A stretch of 15,009 nucleotides of DNA, from the NCBI GenBank assembly GCA_015486615.1, contig WFRI01000071.1:1-15009 (forward strand), written 5' to 3'. Below are positions 6,849-13,377 of this stretch, piece by piece. Both the position numbers and the translations under genes were made by a program. The stretch's first letter is position 1; every line of letters starts with the position of its first letter. The DNA comes from Candidatus Omnitrophota bacterium. GTDB taxonomy: Bacteria; Omnitrophota; Gorgyraeia; Duberdicusellales; Duberdicusellaceae. The notes under the pieces were generated by a model, which worked only from the letters and a program-made list of their open reading frames with translations, ran no database searches and had not been told where the DNA came from.

Positions 6849-7025
6849 TCATACTTGGCGATGCTTTCTCAACAAAGCCCTCTTATCCAGCCACAATTTC
6901 TTCACCCTTCCGTTTTCCCAAATTATAAGCGGCCGGCCGTCTCTTTTATGCCTTGCTACTACTTTCCTAACCGCTTCTTTCATAGCAAGCTCAGCCTTTT
7001 GATTCAATGTCAGCCTTTCTTTCAT
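6849..7025 (-). CDS. 58-residue partner of the zeta-like kinase (candidate antitoxin)
   Basis: A small gene whose ATG overlaps the TGA of the zeta-like gene as ATGA, so the two are almost certainly co-translated. The predicted protein is basic: an N-terminal helix rich in Ala/Lys/Glu (about 8-26, LNQKAELAMKEAVRKVVARH), then GRPLIIWENGRVKKLWLDK at 30-48. I recall similar short proteins, with a helix, HKRxGRP and then hydrophobic-IW-x-x-G-K/R-V, beside zeta-like ATPases; this is recollection, not a search. Its length, position and coupling suggest an antitoxin or accessory factor. Toxin first and antitoxin second is the reverse of the epsilon-zeta and PezAT order. No characterised function is known to me. 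Confidence 0.7.
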   Translation of the reverse strand: MKERLTLNQKAELAMKEAVRKVVARHKRDGRPLIIWENGRVKKLWLDKRALLRKHRQV

Positions 7026-7609
7026 AATTTAACCTTTTCTTTATCCAATATTTTCTGAAATAAGATACTGTCCCGAATGTCAATATGTAAATTGCCCTTT
7101 TGGACAATAAGCCTAGGCGCTCTGCCTGAGTTGTCAAACAATAACCATGTATTTAACAGGGGCCGGTAAACATTAAAGAAATTAACAACACTTCTTTCAA
7201 ACCGCCTTTTTACATCTTCAACCGGTACATTATGCCCGCCTTCAGCAACCCTCTCTTTAATTCGGGCCAAAGCTAACTCAGGCCCTGGTATCCACAAAAA
7301 AAACAGATGAAGCCTGTATCCTCTTTTTCTTAATTCCTGAAACTTCCTTAAATAAGTCTTACCTGCAAGTGTTGTTTCAAACCCAAAATCAACATTTCTT
7401 TCTGCAAATTCTTTTATTTGCTGCAAAACAAGTTTCCCTGCTTTAACCGCTGCCTGGCGCGGCGAAAAAGGGGCTAAGCCATAAGCGATAAAATCGGCAT
7501 TGACAAAATTTGGGCACTTTGCATAATTGGGCAAAAACTCTTTTGCAAATGTTGTCTTGCCGGAACCATTAGGCCCGGCTATTATGTAAACACTTTTATA
7601 TTTTGCCAT
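7022..7609 (-). CDS. Zeta-toxin-like P-loop kinase
   Basis: A 195-residue P-loop protein of the zeta toxin/PezT-like group; characterised members phosphorylate UDP-N-acetylglucosamine-type sugars. Walker A is AGPNGSGKTTFA at 11-22. NADFIA at 37-42 carries the Asp expected near the substrate, DFGFETTLAGKTYL at 74-87 is typical, and R120-V-A-E-G-G-H-N-V-P continues into RRFERS at 135-140 with the conserved Arg. The protein is complete. No convincing Shine-Dalgarno is seen, and the upstream frame is closed by TAG codons. It lies between tRNA-Gln and glmU, whose product UDP-GlcNAc is the known zeta target; that adjacency may be chance. It may be an active toxin or a domesticated kinase. Confidence 0.85.
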   Translation of the reverse strand: MAKYKSVYIIAGPNGSGKTTFAKEFLPNYAKCPNFVNADFIAYGLAPFSPRQAAVKAGKLVLQQIKEFAERNVDFGFETTLAGKTYLRKFQELRKRGYRLHLFFLWIPGPELALARIKERVAEGGHNVPVEDVKRRFERSVVNFFNVYRPLLNTWLLFDNSGRAPRLIVQKGNLHIDIRDSILFQKILDKEKVKL

Positions 7610-7688
7610 ACTTTGCTACTACTGCCATCTCTTGCCCAAACAACGCCTTATTTTCAAATTCCCTGCGCTAATCTTAAAAACCTTAATG

Positions 7689-7760
7689 CTGCCCGGTGAG
7701 GACTCGAACCTCAAAAACCAGATCCAAATTCTGGTGTGTTACCGATTACACCACCGGGCA
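7689..7760 (-). tRNA. tRNA-Gln (anticodon UUG)
   Basis: On the minus strand a full cloverleaf can be drawn. The acceptor stem is TGCCCGG with CCGGGCA (7 bp) plus discriminator G. The D arm holds GTGTAATCGGTAACAC, the anticodon stem is CCAGA/TCTGG with loop ATTTGGA, and the T arm is TGAGG-TTCGAGT-CCTCA. The central loop triplet TTG reads CAA, so Gln. The CCA end is not encoded (GCATT follows). A tRNA-Gln in the ispE-prs-rplY neighbourhood is common in bacteria as I recall. No intrinsic terminator is visible between it and the zeta-like gene, so read-through is possible. Confidence 0.95.
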
Positions 7761-7768
7761 TTATATTT

Positions 7769-7798
7769 TTTATAAGCAGGATATTTTTGTTTTAACAA
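7769..7798 (-). promoter_or_regulatory. Promoter of tRNA-Gln
   Basis: On the minus strand, TTGTTA (7798-7793) and TATAAA (7774-7769) are separated by 18 bases. The -10 ends eight bases before the tRNA 5' end, so transcription would begin almost at the mature tRNA. It could also drive the zeta-like operon by read-through. Confidence 0.6.
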
Positions 7799-8073
7799 TA
7801 GATACGGAATAATTTTTTACTTTAACTCTACTCTATTAGAAAACTTTATTCTTTAATCCGGATTTTTCACTAGAAAAATCTGCCCGCAGGCTAAGCCGTA
7901 CGTTTACCGCGCCGCAGGCGGGAAAACGCGGATAAAGCCGAGGCCGCCTGAAAAGTTTGCGGACACTTTTTTATCTCACGTACTGTTCCTGCAGTCATAT
8001 AGTTCTCATAAAGCCGAAAAAACACCAGTTTCTGCGCAATTTTTGGTATTAAGGGGATTTATTATTTTATCCT
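7799..8073. other. Gene-free gap with a GC-rich, repeat-like patch
   Basis: No convincing gene lies between the tRNA promoter and the hairpin behind spoVG. Bases 7861-7880 are a perfect inverted repeat, GATTTTTC-ACTA-GAAAAATC. Next to it is a patch (about 7881-7950) clearly richer in G+C than its surroundings, with the 8-mer CCGCAGGC at 7884-7891 and 7912-7919 and inverted arms CAGGCGG (7915-7921) and CCGCCTG (7944-7950). The mixture suggests a dispersed repeat or a structured RNA rather than a decayed gene. A 35-codon frame at 7998-7891 on the minus strand lacks a ribosome-binding site. Confidence 0.35.
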
Positions 8074-8102
8074 GCCCGGCTGTTAAATATTTCCAGCCCG
8101 GC
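8074..8102 (-). terminator. Hairpin downstream of spoVG (possible terminator)
   Basis: Minus-strand arms GCCGGGCTG and CAGCCGGGC pair with one internal G-G mismatch around an 11-base loop, starting 55 bases after the spoVG stop. The bases that follow (AGGATAAAATAATAAATC) are AT-rich but not a U tract. It may end the hisG-spoVG operon or protect its 3' end. Confidence 0.35.
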
Positions 8103-8157
8103 AATTATTATCTAACCGATGTAGAAATATCTAAAAATCTTATTTTAAATCCTGCGG

Positions 8158-8604
8158 TCATCTGCCGTATTCAGGCCGGGACGAAGAGCCTACTCTTTCT
8201 GAAGAATCTGAGTTTTCTCCGGCACCCTGAGCAGAAATATTTTGTTTCTGGCGCTCGTACTCATCCAATATCTTCTTCTGAAGGTAATCCCTGAATTGCT
8301 GATTAATCGGATGAGCTATATCCTGATACATCTGCTGATGTTCTTCTTTGTCTAACTCCGGAACAGCAGGGAGCTGGGCCCCACACTGACTACAGTATTT
8401 GCTTTTTAACTCTACTTTCTTGCCGCAGCGCGGGCAGAACTGTCTGGCCTTTTTAGAAGGCATTGCCACAAAAAGCCCGTTGTTGCCTTCAATTACTTTG
8501 ATGTTTCGCACCACAAAGCAATCATCAAAGGTTACAGTGACATACGCTTTCAGTTTTTTATTGCCGCCCTCTTTCAAAGAAATCCTCACCTCTGTTACTT
8601 CCAC
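8158..8604 (-). CDS. spoVG: SpoVG-family protein with an inserted zinc ribbon
   Basis: A 148-residue SpoVG, an RNA/DNA-binding regulator of about 95 residues in Firmicutes. Residues 1-51 match the family closely (MEVTEVRISL, FVVRNIKVIEGNNGLFVAMPSKK). In B. subtilis the next segment joins within about ten residues to DITHPIN. Here residues 55-92 intervene and carry a zinc ribbon, Cys57-x2-Cys60 and Cys71-x2-Cys74 (CPRCGKK...YCSQCGA), before DIAHPIN at 95-101 and the C-terminal helix. A Ser/Gly-rich tail follows. The start is GTG at 8604-8602 behind AAGGAGG; the GTG gives the expected MEVTEVR. It lies 13 bases after ispE, the conserved ispE-spoVG order. Confidence 0.9.
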   Translation of the reverse strand: MEVTEVRISLKEGGNKKLKAYVTVTFDDCFVVRNIKVIEGNNGLFVAMPSKKARQFCPRCGKKVELKSKYCSQCGAQLPAVPELDKEEHQQMYQDIAHPINQQFRDYLQKKILDEYERQKQNISAQGAGENSDSSERVGSSSRPEYGR

Positions 8605-8617
8605 CAGAACCTCCTTT

Positions 8618-9469
8618 TTAAACAGTGGCTACCTCTTTAAGCCAATACCCTCTGTCAAGCAAATCCCTTTTCAGTATCCCTAAATTCTCCCCCAGTACAA
8701 AAACTGCTGAGCCGCTTCCTGAAAGGCAATAATCCAGGTCCTTAAACTCTGCCAACAGATTCATAAGATTTGCCGTAAACCGGTTAATTTTAACTGCTGT
8801 GCCCGCTAAAGCATTGAATAAACTTTTCCTTAAAAGAACAACATCCTGTGTTTTTAAAGCATATTTTACAAGTTTAACACCGTCTAAATGCTTTGTCAAT
8901 CCCGGCTTATAGTTTGTATAAACAACAGACGTAGAGGTAGAAGCCGCCGGCATTATAACGATCTTTCGCATTCGCAGACCGGTGTTAAAAGTCTCCACCT
9001 TTTCTCCTCTGCCCCGGGCAATGACAAAACTTCCCGGACAGAGAAAAATATTTACATCGCTGCCAATAAGACTGCCCAAAGCCATTTTTTGCCTCAGACT
9101 TAAATTTAAACCTAAAATCCTGCCTAATCCCTCAATAACACAAGCGGCATTACTAGAGGCCCCTCCCAAGCCTGAGCCGCAGGGAATGTTTTTTTTAAGC
9201 CGGACAATTATACTGCCTTTAATTGAAAATCTGTCTTTTATAAGCTCTACTGCTTTATATGCTGTATTTTGCCTGTTTTCCAATCTTTTGTCAGAACAAA
9301 AAAAACTTATTTTATCTTTGCCGGATTTTTCCCAAGACAAAAAAACCTCGTCAAAAAGGGTTATCTTCTCTACAACACTTTCTAAATTATGAAATCCGTC
9401 AGTTCTTACGGAAAGAATATTAAGATATAAATTTACTTTAGCCGGAGATTTAAGGAGAATTTTTTTCAT
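8618..9469 (-). CDS. ispE: 4-diphosphocytidyl-2-C-methyl-D-erythritol kinase
   Basis: A 283-residue GHMP kinase that phosphorylates CDP-ME in the non-mevalonate isoprenoid pathway. The substrate-site PAKVNLYL with Lys11 is at 9-16, the ATP-binding glycine loop IPCGSGLGGASSNAA at 95-109, catalytic Asp138 in GSDVNIFL (136-143, where GADVPFFL is usual), and the third GHMP motif LSGSGSAVF at 249-257. Length is normal. The ATG lies 20 bases inside the end of the transketolase C subunit with no Shine-Dalgarno, so translation is probably coupled. ispE followed by spoVG, tRNA-Gln, glmU, prs, rplY and pth mirrors the order in other phyla. Confidence 0.96.
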   Translation of the reverse strand: MKKILLKSPAKVNLYLNILSVRTDGFHNLESVVEKITLFDEVFLSWEKSGKDKISFFCSDKRLENRQNTAYKAVELIKDRFSIKGSIIVRLKKNIPCGSGLGGASSNAACVIEGLGRILGLNLSLRQKMALGSLIGSDVNIFLCPGSFVIARGRGEKVETFNTGLRMRKIVIMPAASTSTSVVYTNYKPGLTKHLDGVKLVKYALKTQDVVLLRKSLFNALAGTAVKINRFTANLMNLLAEFKDLDYCLSGSGSAVFVLGENLGILKRDLLDRGYWLKEVATV

Positions 9470-10394
9470 CTAATATCTGATGCACAGAATCAACAATGGC
9501 ATGGGAATTAAGTTTATATTTTTCCAGCAATTCTGCAGGGGATCCGGACTGGCCAAACTGGCAGCGGACTCCTACTCTCTTTACCAAACAAGGGCTGGCC
9601 TCAGAAACCGCCTCAGCCACTGCTGAGCCCAGACCGCCAATAATACTGTGTTCTTCGCAAGTCACAAAACCTTTTACTTTGCGGCTAAGCGAAACCAGTA
9701 AATCTTTATCCAAAGGATTTATCGTAGGCATATTAACCACATAAACATTAATGCCTTTTTTCGCCAGTTCTTCAGCCGCATCCAAAGCCGGTTTTACCAT
9801 TATCCCGCAGGCAACCACCGCTACATCTTTCCCCGGCCTTAATATAAATCCCTTGCCCAAAGAAAACTTATATTTTCTGTCTAGAATTTCTGTTTTAGAC
9901 CTGCCTAAGCGCACATATACCGGCCCGGGGACAGAATAAATTTCTTCTATTACTTCGGCTGTTTCATTAGGACAGGCCGGAACAATTATCTTCATATTCG
10001 GCAAAGCCCTAAAAAACGCTACGTCCTCTAATGCTTGGTGGGAAGCGCCGTCTTCGCCTACAGTAATCCCCGCATGAGTGGCTACTATTTTTACATTGAA
10101 ATTATCGAAGCAGATGCTGTTGCGCACCTGGTCCAATGCCCGGGTCGTAGCAAACATAGCGAAAGTCGAGACAAAGACTACTTTTCCGCAGCTGGCCATT
10201 CCCGCAGCAGCGGCAAACATATTCTGCTCAGCCACCCCAAAATTAAAGAACCTTTCTGGAAATTCCCTGGCAAAAAAAGAGGTCCGGGTAGAGCCGGACA
10301 AATCCGCATCAAAAACCACAATATCTCTATGCCTGCGGCCTAAAGCCGCCAAAGTTTTTCCGTAAACATCCCGGGAATAAATTAAATCCGCCAT
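9450..10394 (-). CDS. Transketolase, C-terminal subunit
   Basis: A 314-residue half-transketolase holding the pyrimidine-binding and C-terminal domains. The cofactor-activating Glu56 lies in FGVAEQNMFAAAAGMA. GEDGASHQALED at 113-124, PGPVYVRLGR at 156-165, and CEEHSIIGGLGSAVAE at 246-261 are typical. I start at ATG 10394-10392, one base after the N-subunit stop and behind AAGGA; an in-frame GTG 18 bases upstream would overlap the N gene needlessly. With the N subunit it should interconvert pentose and triose/hexose phosphates using thiamine diphosphate. It resembles DXS in this half, but the paired N subunit lacks the DXS arrangement. It overlaps ispE by 20 bases. Confidence 0.93.
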   Translation of the reverse strand: MADLIYSRDVYGKTLAALGRRHRDIVVFDADLSGSTRTSFFAREFPERFFNFGVAEQNMFAAAAGMASCGKVVFVSTFAMFATTRALDQVRNSICFDNFNVKIVATHAGITVGEDGASHQALEDVAFFRALPNMKIIVPACPNETAEVIEEIYSVPGPVYVRLGRSKTEILDRKYKFSLGKGFILRPGKDVAVVACGIMVKPALDAAEELAKKGINVYVVNMPTINPLDKDLLVSLSRKVKGFVTCEEHSIIGGLGSAVAEAVSEASPCLVKRVGVRCQFGQSGSPAELLEKYKLNSHAIVDSVHQILDEKNSP

Positions 10395-10395
10395 C

Positions 10396-11235
10396 TTATC
10401 CTTCCAAATCACTAATATCAGTTTCTTCCAAAGCCTGTTCTATTTCTCTGCCTTTAGGCGCGCGGCCGTGAAAATCAACTACATTCTCCATAAAAGAAAC
10501 CCCTTTGCCTTTAGTCGTTTTAGCAATAATAACCGTCGGCTTGTTTTTAATTTCTTTTGCTTTTTCAAAAGCATTACAAATATCTTCCATACTATGCCCG
10601 CCTATCTGCAAAACATTCCAGCCAAAAGCAAGCCATTTTTCCTTTAAAGGAGACACATCCATAACCTCACTGACTTTGCCGTCAATCTGAAAGTTATTGT
10701 AATCAACTACAGCACAAAGATTATCCAGTTTATAATGGCTGGCAGCCATAGCCGCCTCCCAGATATTGCCTTCCTGCAGTTCTCCGTCACCGATTATGCA
10801 ATATACCCTGTAAGCCTTCTTATCCAGTTTTCCTGCCAAAGCCATACCTAAAGCAACTGACAGGCCCTGGCCCAAAGAACCGCTGGCCACATCTACCCCG
10901 GGTGTACACCTGTCAGGATGCCCCTGCAATATAGACCCTAACTGCCGCAGGGTAAGAAGTTTATCTTTGGGAAAATATCCAGCCTCAGCCAGAGCAGCAT
11001 ACCATGCCGGGCAGGCATGGCCTTTAGACAAATGGAATCTATCCCTGTCTTCCCAGTTTAGTTTTTTAGGATTATGCCGCAGAACTTTAAAATACAGACA
11101 GGCTATAATGTCAGCGATAGACAATGACCCCCCGGGATGGCCGCTGCCGGCATGGGCTATCATTTTAACTATCAAATGTCTGATAATTCTGGCTTTGTTT
11201 TCAAGATATTCTATTTCCGCACTGCTATTGGGCAT
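10396..11235 (-). CDS. Transketolase, N-terminal subunit
   Basis: A 279-residue thiamine-diphosphate-binding half of a split transketolase. It has HAGSGHPGGSLS at 28-39, FHLSKGHACPAWYAAL at 67-82, GSLGQGLSVALGMALA at 119-134, the diphosphate/Mg motif beginning GDGELQEG at 149 and ending DYNN at 178-181, and the KGKGVSFME segment at 242-250. Split transketolases are common in bacteria and archaea. The ATG overlaps the TPR gene end by 11 bases with only weak AGAG upstream, and the C subunit follows after one base, so the halves are likely made in equal amounts. Confidence 0.94.
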   Translation of the reverse strand: MPNSSAEIEYLENKARIIRHLIVKMIAHAGSGHPGGSLSIADIIACLYFKVLRHNPKKLNWEDRDRFHLSKGHACPAWYAALAEAGYFPKDKLLTLRQLGSILQGHPDRCTPGVDVASGSLGQGLSVALGMALAGKLDKKAYRVYCIIGDGELQEGNIWEAAMAASHYKLDNLCAVVDYNNFQIDGKVSEVMDVSPLKEKWLAFGWNVLQIGGHSMEDICNAFEKAKEIKNKPTVIIAKTTKGKGVSFMENVVDFHGRAPKGREIEQALEETDISDLEG

Positions 11236-12205
11236 TTTTTATCTCTGCTTTTTTTATTTTCTTGTTTATTCTTCCTTTATCTACACCGTCCAACGCCAAT
11301 ATGCCTTTCCAAATATCTACTGCCTTGGCCGGCCTGCCCATTTTAAAATAAATATCCCCCAAATGCTCAAGAATAACAGGATCTTTCAATAATTTACTGG
11401 CTTTTCTAACAAAAATTTCCGCCTTGGCTAATTTGCCTTGTTTAAAATATATCCAGCCTAAACTATCAAGATAAGCCGGGTTATCCGGAGAAAGGCTCAA
11501 GGCTTTCTTTAGCATAACTTCAGCCTCGTCTAAATTTACGCCCTCTTCAGCATAAAGGTATCCTAAAGAGTTTAGGGCATCAGCATACTTAGGGTCTATC
11601 TTTAAAGTTTCCTGCCACTGCTTAACAGCTTCTTTCCACCTGCCCTGAGACTCCAAAACATACCCCAGCCAGAAATAGCCGTCAGCATCCCCGGGCCTTT
11701 TCTGAATAACCTTGCGGTAAAGGAGTTCTGCTTTCTTGTTGTTGCCCTTTTGACACTCAAACTGGGCAAGGTATTCTAATATTTTTATATTTTCCGGCTC
11801 TAAAGAGTAAGCCTTATTCAAAAATGCTTCATATTCAGTATTGGCCTTCTGGCTGTCTCCCTGGGCAGTATAAACTAAAACTAACAGCAGATAAACATCC
11901 AAACTGGCAGGATCGATTTTCTTTGCCTCTTCCAACACTGCCACAGCCTGCTGGTATTTGTTCATTTTAATATACTCAGCGGCTATTCTAAGCCGGGCAG
12001 AAATAGACTTGCTGTCCAGTTTTTCTACATGCGAATAATCATCTAAAGCCTTCCCGGCAGTAGAATAATAATCATCCATCAGGCCCTTTAAATAGAAAGC
12101 GTAAGATTTCGAAAGAACATCAGTATAACCCGCATTCCTGCCAAAAGCAGCAAGGGGGCAAAAAAACGAAATACCTGCCAGCCATGTTACTAATAACAGT
12201 TTCAT
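11225..12205 (-). CDS. Exported tetratricopeptide-repeat protein
   Basis: A 326-residue protein with a Sec signal peptide (residues 1 to about 22, MKLLLVTWLAGISFFCPLAA; no good lipobox before the Cys). A run of TPR units follows from about 70 to 305: ARLRIAAEYIKMNKYQQAVAV, then repeats at roughly 104, 143, 176, 210, 245 and 279, each with the L/Y-G-Y/A...G-x-x-x-x-A pattern and ending in DP or SP. The family binds other proteins, often in the cell envelope. Partner and role cannot be read from the sequence. It begins 18 bases after the 29-codon gene, lacks a clear Shine-Dalgarno, and overlaps the transketolase N gene. Confidence 0.85.
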   Translation of the reverse strand: MKLLLVTWLAGISFFCPLAAFGRNAGYTDVLSKSYAFYLKGLMDDYYSTAGKALDDYSHVEKLDSKSISARLRIAAEYIKMNKYQQAVAVLEEAKKIDPASLDVYLLLVLVYTAQGDSQKANTEYEAFLNKAYSLEPENIKILEYLAQFECQKGNNKKAELLYRKVIQKRPGDADGYFWLGYVLESQGRWKEAVKQWQETLKIDPKYADALNSLGYLYAEEGVNLDEAEVMLKKALSLSPDNPAYLDSLGWIYFKQGKLAKAEIFVRKASKLLKDPVILEHLGDIYFKMGRPAKAVDIWKGILALDGVDKGRINKKIKKAEIKNAQ

Positions 12206-12223
12206 AAAAGGTGGGAAGAACTA

Positions 12224-12313
12224 TTACTTGTTCTTATGCCTTTCCTGTTTCCTTCTTTTCCTATACCAGTGTCTTTTAACTTTTTTGACTTTTCTTTTCC
12301 TGCCGCAAGGCAT
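12224..12313 (-). CDS. bS22/mS38-like (AURKAIP1/COX24-type) small ribosomal protein
   Basis: A 29-residue, extremely basic protein (MPCGRKRKVKK, then RHWYRKRRKQERHKNK): two clusters of Lys/Arg around K-R-H-W-Y-R-K-R-R-K. This is the pattern of the AURKAIP1/COX24 domain, the conserved end of mitochondrial mS38. Its bacterial counterpart is the small-subunit protein bS22 seen in mycobacterial ribosomes. The ATG at 12313-12311 follows GAGGTG with five bases between, eight bases after hisG. Its own start signal and perfect fit between hisG and the TPR gene argue that it is real. It is too short for most gene finders. Assignment is by sequence pattern only. Confidence 0.75.
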   Translation of the reverse strand: MPCGRKRKVKKVKRHWYRKRRKQERHKNK

Positions 12314-12321
12314 AATTCACC

Positions 12322-13209
12322 TCAATAAATTATTTTGTTTAAGGGGTACTCTACTATATCGCGCGCACCGGCGTTTTTAAGATTAGGTATTATCTGCTTA
12401 ACTTTTCTTTCATCAATAATAACCTCCAAAGCCAGCCATCCCGGCTCTGATAAAGCAGAAATTGTAGGTTTTTTCATCGCCGGCAATATCGCGGTTATTT
12501 TATCAATAGCCTTTTTAGGAGCATTAAGTTTTATCCCTACTTTACCATAAGCCTCTATGGCACCCTGAAGCAAAAGAAGCAAATACTGCATCTTTTCTCT
12601 CTTCCACGAATCGCGGTATGCCTTTTTATTGGCAATAAATTCTGCCGTAGAATAGCAAACAACACAAAGTTCTTTAAGTTTATTCGCCCTTAAAGAAGAC
12701 CCTGTTTCTGTAATTTCTACTATTGCATCTACCATGCCTGCAGCCACTTTAACCTCAGTAGCCCCCCAGCTAAACTCTACTTCTGCCTTAATCTTATTCT
12801 TCTTTAAAAAAGTTTTGGTATAATTTACGAGTTCCGTAGCAATTCTTTTGCCGTTTAAATCTTCAATACTTTTAATTTTAGAATCCTGACGGACTGCTAC
12901 AACCCAGCGCACAGGGTTTAATGTCCTTTTCGCATATTTTAACTCGCCTAACTGCACAACATCTGAATTATTTTCCAAAATCCAATCCTGCCCGGTAATC
13001 CCGCAGTCCAAAAACCCGTCTTCCACATAACGGGACATTTCCTGGGCTCGCAGCAAAACCGGCTCTATTTCTGCGTCGTCTATAGAGGGAAAATAAGACC
13101 GGCTGCCTAAATCAATATTAAAGCCGGCCATCTTAAATACCTTAAAAGTTGCCTCCTGCAGACTGCCTTTGGGAAGTCCTAATTTCAACGTTTTTTTTTG
13201 TTTAAACAT
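12322..13209 (-). CDS. hisG: ATP phosphoribosyltransferase, long form
   Basis: A 295-residue HisG catalysing the first step of histidine synthesis, ATP plus PRPP. LKLGLPKGSLQEAT at 8-21 opens the catalytic domain, CGITGQDWI is at 69-77, and the PRPP loop DAIVEITETGSSLRAN is at 161-176. Residues from about 220 form the C-terminal ACT-like regulatory domain (KKPTISALSEPGW), so this is the long, histidine-inhibited type that does not need HisZ. I chose ATG 13209-13207, preceded by AAAGG; an in-frame GTG at 13263 adds 18 residues with no family match. No other his gene is in the window. It leads the operon running to spoVG; no confident promoter was found. Confidence 0.94.
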   Translation of the reverse strand: MFKQKKTLKLGLPKGSLQEATFKVFKMAGFNIDLGSRSYFPSIDDAEIEPVLLRAQEMSRYVEDGFLDCGITGQDWILENNSDVVQLGELKYAKRTLNPVRWVVAVRQDSKIKSIEDLNGKRIATELVNYTKTFLKKNKIKAEVEFSWGATEVKVAAGMVDAIVEITETGSSLRANKLKELCVVCYSTAEFIANKKAYRDSWKREKMQYLLLLLQGAIEAYGKVGIKLNAPKKAIDKITAILPAMKKPTISALSEPGWLALEVIIDERKVKQIIPNLKNAGARDIVEYPLNKIIY

Positions 13210-13342
13210 ACCAGCCTTTCTTAAACATATCAAACCGCCTTTCAAAATATACCGGACATTCACCAGTAGAGTATTTTGCCCGTGCCTTCAAAAAGCAACA
13301 GTCCCAATTATACTTGGTTAATAAGGGTTGTAAAGAAAAATA

Positions 13343-13370
13343 TTGCAAAAATGCCCGGCTGTGCTATCCT
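13343..13370 (+). promoter_or_regulatory. Possible extended -10 promoter of the PpiD-like gene
   Basis: TTGCAA (13343-13348), a 16-base spacer and TATCCT (13365-13370) preceded by TGC, an extended -10. The expected start, about seven bases on, falls at or next to ATG 13378, which would make a leaderless message. No Shine-Dalgarno precedes that ATG, which fits but does not prove it. Confidence 0.4.
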
Positions 13371-13377
13371 AATGCCT

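Noticed and set aside
6855..7058. Plus-strand frame of 67 codons between glmU and the zeta-like gene
   Set aside because: It is antisense to the 58-residue gene, which has a tight ATGA overlap and sensible composition; the plus frame has neither.
7689..7760. Duplicate of the tRNA-Gln 3' end as an attachment site bounding the zeta pair
   Set aside because: I looked for a second copy of the T-arm/acceptor sequence between the tRNA and glmU and found none, so integrase-mediated insertion is not supported.
7891..7998. 35-codon minus-strand frame (MTAGTVREIKKC...) in the spoVG to tRNA gap
   Set aside because: The composition looks partly protein-like, but there is no ribosome-binding site and it runs into the GC-rich repeat patch. 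It is kept only as part of the gap description.
8043..8294. Plus-strand frame overlapping the spoVG end
   Set aside because: Mostly antisense to spoVG, with no start signal or motif.
13210..13263. Upstream GTG start for hisG
   Set aside because: The 18 extra residues do not match the family and no Shine-Dalgarno precedes the GTG.
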